This document shows, one piece after another, positions 34,855 through 43,478 of a stretch of DNA of 64,000 bases. Under the pieces are notes generated by a model that worked only from the letters and a program-made list of their open reading frames with translations, was not told the DNA's origin and made no database searches. Location: contig NZ_JAPENX010000001.1 in NCBI RefSeq assembly GCF_026341815.1, forward strand, positions 2,418,001-2,482,000, read 5' to 3'. How positions within the stretch are numbered: position 1 is the stretch's first letter; every line of letters starts with the position of its first letter. The DNA comes from Streptomyces sp. NBC_00572. Its GTDB lineage: Bacteria; Actinomycetota; Actinomycetes; Streptomycetales; Streptomycetaceae. Made by a program: the position numbers and the translations under genes.

Positions 34855-37164
34855 TCAGGACACCGTCACCGAACGCCTCTTGGAGACCCACACGGCGCCG
34901 ATGACGACGACGAGCGCGAACACCGCGACCCCCGTCCGCAGACCGGCGCTGGCATCATCCCCGTAACTGAACCGCACCACGGCCGGGGCGATGAGCAGCG
35001 CGACCAGGTTCATCACTTTCAGGAGCGGGTTGATCGCCGGTCCCGCCGTGTCCTTGAACGGGTCGCCGACGGTGTCCCCGATGACGGTCGCCTCGTGCGC
35101 CTCGCTGCCCTTGCCGCCGTGGTTCCCGTCCTCGACCAGCTTCTTCGCGTTGTCCCAGGCACCACCGGAGTTGGCGAGGAAGACCGCCATCAGCGCGCCC
35201 GTACCGATCGCGCCCGCGAGGTACGAGCCGAGCGGTCCGACGCCCAGCGCGAAGCCGACGGCGATCGGGGCCATCACGGCGAGCAGCCCGGGCGTGGCGA
35301 GTTCACGCAGCGCGTCCTTGGTACAGATGTCGACGACCCGTCCGTACTCGGGCTTCTCGGTGTAGTTCATGATCCCGGGGTGCTCGCGGAACTGCCGCCG
35401 CACCTCGTACACCACCGATCCCGCCGACCGCGACACGGCGTTGATCGCGAGCCCCGAGAACAGGAAGACGACCGCCGAGCCGAGGATCAGCCCGAAGAGG
35501 TTGTTGGGCTGTGAGATGTCCATCGAGAGCGTCAGCTCGTTCGCCCTCGCGCCGACCTCGACGACGGAGGTCGCGATGGCGTCCCGGTACGAGCCGAACA
35601 GCGCCGAGGCCGCGAGTACGGCGGTGGCGATGGCGATGCCCTTGGTGATGGCCTTCGTCGTGTTGCCGACGGCATCGAGGTCGGTGAGGACCTGCGCGCC
35701 CGCGCCCTGGACGTCCCCGGACATCTCCGCGATGCCCTGGGCGTTGTCGGCGACCGGGCCGAAGGTGTCCATGGCGACGATCACGCCGACGGTGGTGAGC
35801 AGGCCCGTACCGGCGAGGGCGACCGCGAACAGCGCGAGCATGATCGAGGCCCCGCCGAGCAGGAACGCCCCGTACACGGCGAGGCCGATCAGAAGCGCCG
35901 TGTAGACGGCGGACTCCATGCCGAGGGCCACGCCCGCCAGGACGACGGTCGCGGGGCCGGTGAGCGAGGACTTGCCGATGTCCCTGACCGGCCGCCGGCT
36001 CGTCTCCGTGAAGTAGCCCGTGAGCTGCTGGATGAGCGCGGCGAGGACGATTCCGAGGGCGACGGCGACCAGGGCGAGGACCCGGGGATCGCCGGCGTGG
36101 TCGTGGATGCCCGGCTCGGTGACTCCCCGGAGCTCGGCGTAGGAGGAGGGCAGATACGTGAAGGCGGCGACGGCGACACCGGCGAGCGAGATCACCGCCG
36201 AGACGAGGAAGCCGCGGTTGATCGCGGTCATCCCGCCGCGGTCGCCGTGCCGGGGGGAGACCGCGAAGATGCCGATCACCGCGGTGATCACGCCGATCGC
36301 GGGCACGATCAGGGGGAACGCCAGGCCGTGATCGCCGAAGGCCGCCTTGCCGAGGATGAGCGCGGCGACCAGGGTGACGGCGTACGACTCGAAGAGGTCG
36401 GCCGCCATGCCCGCGCAGTCGCCGACGTTGTCGCCCACGTTGTCGGCGATGGTGGCCGCGTTGCGCGGATCGTCCTCGGGGATGCCCTGCTCGACCTTGC
36501 CGACCAGGTCGGCGCCGACGTCGGCGGCCTTGGTGAAGATCCCGCCGCCCACGCGCATGAACATGGCGATGAGCGCGGCGCCGAGCCCGAATCCCTCCAG
36601 GACCTTGGGCGCGTCGGCCGCGTAGACGAGGACGACACAGGCGGCCCCGAGCAGGCCGAGGCCGACGGTGCACATGCCGACGACCCCACCCGTGCGGAAC
36701 GCGATCCGCATGGCCCGGTGCGCCACCTCCGTCAGGTTCTTCTCGGGTTCGCCCCTGGCCGGGGTGGCCTCCCTGGCGGCCGCCGCGACGCGCACGTTGG
36801 CGCGTACGGCGAGCCGCATGCCGATGTACCCGGTGACCGCCGAGAACAACGCCCCGACCAGGAAGAACAGGGAACGTCCGGCGCGCTGTGACCAGTTGTC
36901 CGCGGGCAGCAGCATCAGCAGGAAGAACACGACGACCGCGAAGACGGCGAGGGTCCGCAGCTGTCGCGCGAGGTAGGCGTTGGCCCCCTCCTGCACGGCT
37001 GCGGCGATCTCCCGCATCTTCTCGGTTCCCTCACCGGCCCTGAGTACCTGGCGGACGAGGAGCCGCGCGACGACCAGCGCGGCGAGGGCGACGGCCCCGA
37101 CGACGTACACGATCGTCCGGTTCCCGCTCGTGAGCACCGCCGCGGCGAGAGAAGTGGGGTACAT
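34855..37164 (-). CDS. hppA: K+-independent H+-translocating pyrophosphatase
   Basis: A 769-residue polytopic membrane pyrophosphatase that couples PPi hydrolysis to proton export. The substrate site is visible as DVGADLVGKVEQGIPEDDPR and ADNVGDNVGDCAGMAADLFE. The C-terminal pair is GGAWDNAKKLVEDG and GDTVGDPFKDTAGPAINPL. The potassium-selectivity position reads GNTTKAITKG with Lys, the signature of K+-independent H+ pumps. About 16 hydrophobic helices fit. The start ATG (37164) has no Shine-Dalgarno. TATGAT ends 8 bases upstream, so a leaderless transcript is likely. Confidence 0.96.
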   Translation of the reverse strand: MYPTSLAAAVLTSGNRTIVYVVGAVALAALVVARLLVRQVLRAGEGTEKMREIAAAVQEGANAYLARQLRTLAVFAVVVFFLLMLLPADNWSQRAGRSLFFLVGALFSAVTGYIGMRLAVRANVRVAAAAREATPARGEPEKNLTEVAHRAMRIAFRTGGVVGMCTVGLGLLGAACVVLVYAADAPKVLEGFGLGAALIAMFMRVGGGIFTKAADVGADLVGKVEQGIPEDDPRNAATIADNVGDNVGDCAGMAADLFESYAVTLVAALILGKAAFGDHGLAFPLIVPAIGVITAVIGIFAVSPRHGDRGGMTAINRGFLVSAVISLAGVAVAAFTYLPSSYAELRGVTEPGIHDHAGDPRVLALVAVALGIVLAALIQQLTGYFTETSRRPVRDIGKSSLTGPATVVLAGVALGMESAVYTALLIGLAVYGAFLLGGASIMLALFAVALAGTGLLTTVGVIVAMDTFGPVADNAQGIAEMSGDVQGAGAQVLTDLDAVGNTTKAITKGIAIATAVLAASALFGSYRDAIATSVVEVGARANELTLSMDISQPNNLFGLILGSAVVFLFSGLAINAVSRSAGSVVYEVRRQFREHPGIMNYTEKPEYGRVVDICTKDALRELATPGLLAVMAPIAVGFALGVGPLGSYLAGAIGTGALMAVFLANSGGAWDNAKKLVEDGNHGGKGSEAHEATVIGDTVGDPFKDTAGPAINPLLKVMNLVALLIAPAVVRFSYGDDASAGLRTGVAVFALVVVIGAVWVSKRRSVTVS

Positions 37165-37172
37165 GGGGACGG

Positions 37173-37178
37173 ATCATA
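37173..37178 (-). promoter_or_regulatory. Putative -10 element of hppA (leaderless)
   Basis: On the minus strand TATGAT (5 of 6 matches to TATAAT) is followed by 8 bases and then ATG. Transcription would begin at or within 1-2 bases of the start codon, and no ribosome binding site is present. The -35 region is weak. Confidence 0.5.
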
Positions 37179-37287
37179 GGGAGACAAACCGGCACGTACG
37201 GGGATGCCGGAAACCCCCGCGCGGATGCACCAATCAGGGGTCGGGTCTCGGGGGCGGACGATTGCGGCGGAACGAGAACGCGACTGC

Positions 37288-37336
37288 AGCGCAACGAGAA
37301 GAGGCCCTGCAGGACAGGGCCTCTTCTCGTTGCGCT
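37288..37336 (-). terminator. 22-bp perfect-stem terminator of the bldG operon
   Basis: Arms 37288-37309 and 37315-37336 are exact complements with a 5-base loop. The hairpin starts 21 bases beyond the stop of the anti-sigma gene and also faces the hppA promoter region, insulating the two units. Confidence 0.88.
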
Positions 37337-37356
37337 CGGAACTGTGCGTGTACGGG

Positions 37357-37815
37357 TCAGGACAGGACGTCCGCCGAACTCACCGGCCAACTCATCCGGA
37401 TGGTGCCGCCGTCCTCGCCGGCGCTCACCTCGACGTCGTCGACGAGCCCGCGGATCACCGCGAGCCCCATCTCGTCCTCACCGTCGGCGTCGTCGAATTC
37501 CTCGGCCGGGGCCGCTGCCCGCGCGCCGGGGACACCGGCAGCATCGGCCGCCGCCACCCCCGCGCCCGGGACCTCGTCGCCGACCTCGATGGAGAACGTC
37601 TTCTCCTCCTCGGTCAGCACGACCCTGATGGGCGTCGTGACGTCGTTGCTGCGGTGCAGCCCGACGGCACGGGAACACGCCTCTCCCACGGCGAGACGCA
37701 CCTCGTCGAGGACAGCCTCGTCCACCCCGGCCCGGCGCGCGACCGCAGCGGCCACGAGACGGGCCGTGCGGACGTGCTCGGGCTGAGCGCTGAAGCGGAG
37801 TTCAACGGTGGCCAT
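37357..37815 (-). CDS. Anti-sigma factor-like ATP-binding protein (RsbW/SpoIIAB type), BldG partner
   Basis: A 152-residue GHKL ATPase/kinase of the RsbW/SpoIIAB type. The N box appears as DEVRLAVGEACSRAVGLH. The C-terminal part is DEMGLAVIRGLVDDVEV. An Ala/Gly/Pro-rich insertion (GVAAADAAGVPGARAAAPAEE) separates the boxes. It lies 15 bases downstream of bldG on the same strand. In S. coelicolor the matching gene (SCO3548, from memory) is cotranscribed with bldG and acts as its partner kinase or anti-sigma factor. Start ATG at 37815. Confidence 0.93.
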   Translation of the reverse strand: MATVELRFSAQPEHVRTARLVAAAVARRAGVDEAVLDEVRLAVGEACSRAVGLHRSNDVTTPIRVVLTEEEKTFSIEVGDEVPGAGVAAADAAGVPGARAAAPAEEFDDADGEDEMGLAVIRGLVDDVEVSAGEDGGTIRMSWPVSSADVLS

Positions 37816-37830
37816 ACGAACCCCCTGGGC

Positions 37831-38184
37831 TCAGTCGACGGCGTTGACGGCCTCGTCGACCGAGGTGTGGATCGGGAACACCTTGGTGAGACCCGTGATC
37901 CGGAAAATCTTGAGAATGCGCTCCTGGTTGCAGACCAGACGCAGCGATCCCTCATGCGCGCGGACGCGCTTCAGGCCGCCGACGAGCACACCGAGGCCCG
38001 TGGAGTCGAGGAAGTCCACGCCCTCCATGTCGACAACCAGGTGGTAGCTGCCGTCGTTCACCAACTCGACCAACTGCTCGCGCAGCTTGGGCGCGGTATA
38101 CACATCAATCTCGCCACCGACCTCGACGACCGTACGGTCACCACCAGCGCCGGACACATTGCGAGTCGACAGGGACAGGTCCAC
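37831..38184 (-). CDS. bldG: Anti-anti-sigma factor BldG (STAS domain)
   Basis: A 117-residue STAS-domain protein of the SpoIIAA type that sequesters anti-sigma factors when unphosphorylated. In S. coelicolor it is required for aerial hyphae and antibiotic production. Nearly the whole sequence reads like S. coelicolor BldG, including [19 protein letters not shown] and the phospho-serine loop [12 protein letters not shown] with the Ser at residue 61. By memory the S. coelicolor protein has 113 residues and Ser57. Here a four-residue SGAG insertion in the N-terminal turn ([12 protein letters not shown]) accounts for the shift. It is upstream of its kinase partner in a two-gene unit. Confidence 0.97.
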   Translation of the reverse strand: MDLSLSTRNVSGAGGDRTVVEVGGEIDVYTAPKLREQLVELVNDGSYHLVVDMEGVDFLDSTGLGVLVGGLKRVRAHEGSLRLVCNQERILKIFRITGLTKVFPIHTSVDEAVNAVD

Positions 38185-38265
38185 GGATCCTCCAGCACCT
38201 TGCTATCGAACGATCGTCCCCACTGGGTCTCCCGGGCGGAGTCAGGGAACTGATCGCCAGCCGCG

Positions 38266-40830
38266 ATGGCATTCAATCACTTACCAGCAGCCATGCACGA
38301 CGCCTTGGAAGCATTGTCCGTCATGGCAGTGACACACTCGGTGTCGATGGCCAAGAATCAGCGCCCCCGTCACCCCGCCGGGGACACGGGCAGTCGCCCC
38401 TCCCCCGGCATGGTCCTCGACCGGCTCTCCTCGGGCGAGAGCCGGGCCGCGCGCATCACTCATACGGAGCACATGCCCGCCCGGGAGGGTCGTCATGCCG
38501 TCTGGCCGCACCGCATCCGTCCGGAGGTGATCGCGGCCGTCCAGTCGGCCGGGATCGAGCACCCCTGGGCCCACCAGGCACAGGCCGCCGAGCACGCCCT
38601 GGACGGCGAATCCGTGGTGATCGCCACCGGAACCGCCTCGGGCAAGTCGCTCGCCTACCTCGCCCCGGTCCTGAGCACCCTCCTGGACGGCTCGGAGGCC
38701 CCGAACGGGCGCGGGACCACCGCCCTGTACCTCTCGCCCACCAAGGCCCTCGCCGCCGACCAGCGGCGCGCCGTGCGGGAACTGGCCGCCCCGCTCGGCA
38801 ACCGGATCCGCCCCGCCGTCTACGACGGCGACACGCCTGTCGAGGAACGCGAGTGGGTCCGCCAGTACGCGAACTACGTGCTGACCAACCCCGACATGCT
38901 GCACCGGGGCATACTCCCCTCCCACCCCAGGTGGGCCTCCTTCCTGCGCTCCCTGCGCTACGTCGTGATCGACGAGTGCCACACCTACCGGGGCGTCTTC
39001 GGCTCCCACGTCGCCCAGGTGCTGCGGCGACTGCGCCGGATCTGCGCCCGGTACGGCTCCGAGCCGGTCTTCCTCCTCGCCTCCGCCACCTCCGCGGAAC
39101 CCGCCCTCGCCGCCGGCCGGCTCACCGGCCTGCCGGTCACCGAGGTCTCCGACGACGCCTCCCCGCGCGGCGAGCTGGTCTTCGCCCTGTGGGAGCCGCC
39201 GCTGACCGAGCTGCACGGCGAGCGCGGCGCGCCCGTGCGCCGCACCGCCACCGCCGAGACCGCCGACCTGCTGACCGACCTGACCCGGCAGGGCGTCCGC
39301 TCGGTCGCCTTCGTACGCTCCCGGCGCGGCGCCGAACTGATCTCGGTGATCGCCCAGGAACGCCTCGCCGAGACCGACCGCTCACTGGCCCGCCGGGTGG
39401 CCGCCTACCGCGGCGGCTACCTCCCCGAGGAGCGCCGGGCCCTGGAGCGGGCCCTGCACTCCGGCGAGCTCCTCGGCCTGGCCGCCACGACCGCCCTGGA
39501 GCTGGGCGTGGACGTCTCCGGCCTGGACGCGGTCCTGATCGCCGGCTACCCGGGCACCCGGGCCTCCCTCTGGCAGCAGGCGGGCCGGGCCGGCCGCTCG
39601 GGCGAGGGCGCCCTCGCGATCCTGATCGCCCGCGACGACCCGCTGGACACCTTCCTGGTCCACCACCCGGAGGCGATCTTCGACCAGCCGGTCGAGTCGA
39701 CGGTCCTGGACCCCGACAACCCCTACGTCCTCGCCCCCCATCTGTGCGCCGCCGCCGCGGAGCTCCCGCTGACCGAACCGGACCTGGCGCTCTTCGGCCC
39801 GGCCGTCCCCGACCTGCTGCCCCAGCTGGAGGGCGCGGGCCTGCTGCGCCGCCGCTCGACCGGCTGGTACTGGACCCGCCGCGAGCGGGCCGCCGACCTG
39901 ACCGACATCCGGGGCGGCGGCGGCAGCCCCGTCCGGATCGTGGAATCCGGTACGGGCCGGCTGCTCGGCACCGTCGACGAGGCCGCCTCCCACACCGCCG
40001 TCCACGAGGGCGCCGTCCACCTCCACCAGGGCCGCACCTATCTGGTCCGGGAGCTCGACCTCAAGGACTCCGTGGCCCTCGTGGAGGAGGCCGTCCCGCC
40101 GTACTCCACCACCGCCCGCGACACCACCTCCATCACCGTCCTGGACACCGAGACCGAGATCCCCTGGGGAGCCGGGCGCCTCTGCTACGGCTCCGTCGAG
40201 GTCACCAACCAGGTCGTCTCCTTCCTGCGCCGCCGCCTGATCACGGGCGAGGTGCTCGGCGAGACCAAGCTCGACCTGCCGCCCCGCACCCTGCGCACCC
40301 GAGCCGTGTGGTGGACGGTCACCGAGGACCAGCTCGACGCCGCCCGGATCACCCCGGAGATCCTCGGGGGCGCCCTGCACGCCGCCGAGCACGCCTCCAT
40401 CGGCATGCTGCCGCTCTTCGCCACCTGCGACCGCTGGGACATCGGCGGCGTCTCCGTGCCGCTCCACCCGGACACCCTGCTGCCCACCGTCTTCGTGTAC
40501 GACGGCCATCCGGGTGGCGCGGGCTTCGCCGAGCGCGCCTTCCATACGGCCCGCGCCTGGCTGACGGCCACCCGGGAGGCCATCGCCTCCTGCGAGTGCG
40601 AGGCGGGCTGCCCGTCCTGCATCCAGTCCCCGAAGTGCGGCAACGGCAACGACCCGCTGCACAAGCGCGGCGCGGTCCGCCTCCTCACGGAAATCCTGAG
40701 GGAGGCCCCGGAGGCCCCGACGCCCCCGACGGCGGAGCAGGTGCCCCCGGAAGCCCCGCCGGTGGAGCAGGTACCTCCGGAGGACCCGTCGGCGGAGCAG
40801 GTACCTCCCCAGGCCCCGCCCGGGACCTGA
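38266..40830 (+). CDS. DEAD/DEAH-box helicase with DUF1998 metal-binding domain (MrfA/YprA-like)
   Basis: An 854-residue superfamily 2 helicase. Motif I is IATGTASGKSLAYL and Ia is LYLSPTKALAADQRR. Motif II is YVVIDECHTYRGVFGSH (DECH) and III is LLASATSAEP. Motifs IV-VI include SVAFVRSRRGAEL and QQAGRAGRSGEGA. The C-terminal DUF1998 region contains CECEAGCPSCIQSPKCGNGN, the four-Cys metal cluster of MrfA. MrfA excises mitomycin adducts in Bacillus, so a DNA repair role is likely. The tail is Pro/Glu-rich with three EQVPPE-type repeats and overlaps the opposing tad gene by 146 bases. Start ATG at 38266 is tentative; several in-frame ATGs follow. Confidence 0.92.
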   Translation: MAFNHLPAAMHDALEALSVMAVTHSVSMAKNQRPRHPAGDTGSRPSPGMVLDRLSSGESRAARITHTEHMPAREGRHAVWPHRIRPEVIAAVQSAGIEHPWAHQAQAAEHALDGESVVIATGTASGKSLAYLAPVLSTLLDGSEAPNGRGTTALYLSPTKALAADQRRAVRELAAPLGNRIRPAVYDGDTPVEEREWVRQYANYVLTNPDMLHRGILPSHPRWASFLRSLRYVVIDECHTYRGVFGSHVAQVLRRLRRICARYGSEPVFLLASATSAEPALAAGRLTGLPVTEVSDDASPRGELVFALWEPPLTELHGERGAPVRRTATAETADLLTDLTRQGVRSVAFVRSRRGAELISVIAQERLAETDRSLARRVAAYRGGYLPEERRALERALHSGELLGLAATTALELGVDVSGLDAVLIAGYPGTRASLWQQAGRAGRSGEGALAILIARDDPLDTFLVHHPEAIFDQPVESTVLDPDNPYVLAPHLCAAAAELPLTEPDLALFGPAVPDLLPQLEGAGLLRRRSTGWYWTRRERAADLTDIRGGGGSPVRIVESGTGRLLGTVDEAASHTAVHEGAVHLHQGRTYLVRELDLKDSVALVEEAVPPYSTTARDTTSITVLDTETEIPWGAGRLCYGSVEVTNQVVSFLRRRLITGEVLGETKLDLPPRTLRTRAVWWTVTEDQLDAARITPEILGGALHAAEHASIGMLPLFATCDRWDIGGVSVPLHPDTLLPTVFVYDGHPGGAGFAERAFHTARAWLTATREAIASCECEAGCPSCIQSPKCGNGNDPLHKRGAVRLLTEILREAPEAPTPPTAEQVPPEAPPVEQVPPEDPSAEQVPPQAPPGT

Positions 40831-41173
40831 TCTCCGGCCGGTAGGGGCCGCGCACGACCCGGGCCGTCACTTCCGCGAGCTCGCCCCGCACCGCGCAGCC
40901 CACCAGCTCGGCGCCCTGTGCGGCGGCCACCCGGGAAGCGGCGGCACAGGCCTCGGCCTCGCCCCACAGCGCCCGGTCGGCGGCGGCGAGCGCCGCCAGG
41001 TCGGCGGCTCCACCGGCACGGTGCCGGGCCGCCACCGCCTGTCCCAGCGCGAGCACCGCCCCGAACACCACACTCAGCGCACAGGCCGCGAACGCCACCC
41101 ACACGGTCGCCGCGCCCCGGTCGTTCCGGAGGGCCGCCCGACGACCGCCCCGGGACCGTGCGCAGGCCGTCAC
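40685..41173 (-). CDS. TadE/TadG-like secreted pseudopilin-type protein of the tad cluster (helicase/secretion neighbourhood TadE-like)
   Basis: A 162-residue Tad protein. The N-terminal basic stretch (RSRGGRRAALRNDRGAATVW) is followed by a hydrophobic segment (VAFAACALSVVFGAVLALG) and AARHRAGGAADLAALAAADR. This is the Tad pilin-like N-terminal pattern with AADLAALA typical of TadG-like proteins. The C-terminal 60 residues are Pro/Ala/Gly-rich (VPAPPTGPPE repeats). GTG start at 41173 overlaps the upstream TadE stop by 4 bases. The last 146 bases are antisense to the helicase gene. Confidence 0.82.
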   Translation of the reverse strand: MTACARSRGGRRAALRNDRGAATVWVAFAACALSVVFGAVLALGQAVAARHRAGGAADLAALAAADRALWGEAEACAAASRVAAAQGAELVGCAVRGELAEVTARVVRGPYRPEIRSRAGPGEVPAPPTGPPEVPAPPAGLPGAPAPPSGASGPPGPPSGFP

Positions 41174-41568
41174 AGCGCGCCCCCGTTCTCCGGGGCACCC
41201 GGTGCCGGGCCGCCGGACGCCGCCGTGTCCTCCGCGAGGGCCGCCGCAGCCGCCCGCAGGGTCAGCCCCATGCCCCGGGGGCCCGGGGCGGCGGCCTCCA
41301 CCGTCACCCGCCACAGCTCCCCCGACCGCGTCACCGAGACCCGGGCGCCCTCGGGCGCGGCGGCCCGCGCGGCCGACTCGGCGGAGGCCACGGGCTCGGA
41401 ACGGGCCGCGATCCGTGCCCCGGCCCGCGCCGCGTCCACGCAGCGGATCTGCGCCGCGGCCGCCGCCAGGGCCCAGAACAGGGTCACCGTGAACAGGGCG
41501 AGGACCGGCAGCACCATCGCCGCCTCCACGGTCACGAAACCCCGGTCACCCCGTTCAGAACGGCGCAT
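41170..41568 (-). CDS. TadE-family minor pseudopilin
   Basis: A 132-residue TadE protein. The N terminus RGFVTVEAAMVLPVLALFTV is the TadE signature, with a processing Gly/Phe-Val-Thr-Val-Glu site. A helix and the extracytoplasmic CVDAARAGARIAARSE region follow. Its role is pilus or secretion assembly. The start at 41568 overlaps the pilin gene by 14 bases and its stop overlaps the next gene start by 4 bases. Confidence 0.88.
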   Translation of the reverse strand: MRRSERGDRGFVTVEAAMVLPVLALFTVTLFWALAAAAAQIRCVDAARAGARIAARSEPVASAESAARAAAPEGARVSVTRSGELWRVTVEAAAPGPRGMGLTLRAAAAALAEDTAASGGPAPGAPENGGAL

Positions 41569-41761
41569 CGAGAGCCTTCCCGATCACCGATTCCAGCGCT
41601 CCCGAGACCGCCCCGCTGGTCACGATCTTGTACAGCACCGCGGCGAACCCCGCCGCCGCGATCGTCCCCACCGCGTACTCGGACGTGGTCATCCCCGCGT
41701 CGCGGCGCGCGGCCTCCCGTCGCGCCCGCCACCAACCGTCCATCGCCGCCTTGACCGCCAT
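41555..41761 (-). CDS. DUF4244 Flp-type pilin-like protein
   Basis: A 68-residue protein. A basic N-terminal half (GWWRARREAARRDAG) precedes MTTSEYAVGTIAAAGFAAVLYKIV, the Flp pilin pattern with Glu at position 5 of the mature part, within the DUF4244 family. It is the likely structural subunit of the tad system. ATG at 41761 has GAGGAGG five bases upstream. It lies 59 bases after TadC and is the best-expressed-looking gene in the cluster by its RBS. Confidence 0.85.
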   Translation of the reverse strand: MAVKAAMDGWWRARREAARRDAGMTTSEYAVGTIAAAGFAAVLYKIVTSGAVSGALESVIGKALDAPF

Positions 41762-41820
41762 GCCGACCTCCTCGATTCGTCGTTCTCGTCCTGCGTGTGT
41801 TTCTCGTCGTGTCACGCCGT

Positions 41821-42588
41821 TCATCCGTCCAGGAGTCCCGTCGCCAGGCCGATGACCACCGGGGCCACCCCCACCGCCAGGAAGGCCGGCAGGAAGCAGA
41901 GCCCCACGGGGGCGCTGATCAGCACCTGTGCCCTGCGTGCCCTGGCCGCGGCCGCACGGGCGCGGGCCGACCGCAGCGCGGCCGCGTGTCGGGCGACGGC
42001 CTCCGCCGCCGGTGCCCCCGAGGAACCGGCCCGTTCCATGCAGCGCGCGAGGCCCGAGGCGCCCGGTATCGCACCGAACCTCCGCCACACCTCGGCCGGT
42101 TCGCCACCGAGCCGCAGCTCGGCGGCCGTACGGGTAAGCCGCTCGCCCAGCGGACCGCCCAGGGACCGTCCGACGGCCTCCGCCGCCTCCCCCGGCCCGG
42201 CTCCGGCCGAGGCGCAGGCCGCCAACAGATCCGCGGCGAGCGGAAGATGACGTGCCGCGTCGTCCGCGTCCACCGGCGCGGCGGACCGGCGGGCCGCTCC
42301 CCGCCGCACCCCCGCGGCCACAAGGGCGCCGGCCAACAGGCCGCCGAACACCCCGAACAGCACCCAGCCGAGCCCGGCCGCCCCGAACGGCGCGACCCAG
42401 TGCGCCATCCACCGCGGCGGCCCGGACCGGAACCTTCGCGGTCGCGGGGCCGGGGCCAGGGCCGGAAGCAGACCTCTCAAGCGACGCCGCGTCCCGCGCG
42501 CCCTCCGCCCGCGCACCAGCTCCCGTACTCCCTGCTCGCACCAGACGATCGCGGCGGCACCCACTGCGGCCACCTGCACGTCCCCCAT
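41821..42588 (-). CDS. tadC: Type II secretion system F-like protein, TadC
   Basis: A 255-residue inner-membrane protein with T2SS-F fold segments. ADLLAACASAGAGPGEAAEAVGRSLGGP and ARAAAARARRAQVLISAPV are visible in pieces, with C-terminal helices LCFLPAFLAVGVAPVVIGL. It forms the membrane platform with TadB. The ATG at 42588 overlaps the TadB stop by one base (TGATG). Confidence 0.88.
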   Translation of the reverse strand: MGDVQVAAVGAAAIVWCEQGVRELVRGRRARGTRRRLRGLLPALAPAPRPRRFRSGPPRWMAHWVAPFGAAGLGWVLFGVFGGLLAGALVAAGVRRGAARRSAAPVDADDAARHLPLAADLLAACASAGAGPGEAAEAVGRSLGGPLGERLTRTAAELRLGGEPAEVWRRFGAIPGASGLARCMERAGSSGAPAAEAVARHAAALRSARARAAAARARRAQVLISAPVGLCFLPAFLAVGVAPVVIGLATGLLDG

Positions 42589-43478
42589 CACGCCCGCTCC
42601 CCTCCTCGTACGATCCGTGCGGCCCACCACAGCCCGGCCGCCTCCAGCGCCCCGCCCACGACGAGGCAGCCCAGGCCGGCCGGTGTGTGCAGCAGCACGC
42701 GCAACGGATCCGCCCCGAGGGCCGCGCCGAGCGCGACACCGGCCAGCGGCAGCACCGCGAGGACCGCCACCGTCGCCCAGGCCCCGGCCAGTTCGGCGCG
42801 CAACCGCTCCCGCTGCTCGCGGTGGTCCCGCAGGGCCGCTTCGAGCCGGTCGAGTCCGGCGGCCAGGCCCGCGCCACCGTCCACGGCCACCTGCCAGCAG
42901 GCCGCCATGCCCGCGAGCCCCTCGGCTCCGTCCTGTGCGGCCGCTCTCCGCAGGGCCTCCGGCACGTCCCCGCCGAACCGGGCCGCCGCGAGCACCGCCG
43001 CCTCCTCCCCGCCCAGCGCGCCCGTCCCGCAGGCCGCGTAGGACAGGGCCTGCGCGGGCTGCCACCCGGCTCTCAGCTCCCCGACGACGGCCCCGCACAG
43101 GGCCACCACCCGCTCGGCCCGCGCCTCGCGGTCCTTCCGGCGCTCGGCCTCCCGCAGCCGCCGTCCGACCACAGGCACCGCGACCGCCCCGGCCACCAGG
43201 GGCAGCGGCGACCCCCCGAGCACCGCGAGAACCCCCGCCACCGGCAGACACAGCCACGCCCGCCGCCCCCGCGCGACGGCCCACCACCGCGCGGCCACCT
43301 CCCGCCACACCACACGGCCGCCGGGGGGCCCGGGCAGACCGGAAGCCCCACCCCCGAGCACCGTCCGGGCCCTGCCCGCGACGCGTCGCCGCTCGACCAC
43401 CTCCCACACCGCCAGAACCGTGCAGACCGCCAACGCCCCGTGGGCCACGTCCCGTGCGGACAGCACCGTCGTGATCAC
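42588..43478 (-). CDS. tadB: Type II secretion system F-like protein, TadB
   Basis: A 296-residue membrane platform protein. The T2SS-F domain is visible around GAVVGELRAGWQPAQALSYA and ACWQVAVDGGAGLAAGLDRL. Several hydrophobic helices lie at both ends. GTG start at 43478 overlaps the TadA stop by 4 bases. Confidence 0.88.
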   Translation of the reverse strand: MITTVLSARDVAHGALAVCTVLAVWEVVERRRVAGRARTVLGGGASGLPGPPGGRVVWREVAARWWAVARGRRAWLCLPVAGVLAVLGGSPLPLVAGAVAVPVVGRRLREAERRKDREARAERVVALCGAVVGELRAGWQPAQALSYAACGTGALGGEEAAVLAAARFGGDVPEALRRAAAQDGAEGLAGMAACWQVAVDGGAGLAAGLDRLEAALRDHREQRERLRAELAGAWATVAVLAVLPLAGVALGAALGADPLRVLLHTPAGLGCLVVGGALEAAGLWWAARIVRGGERA

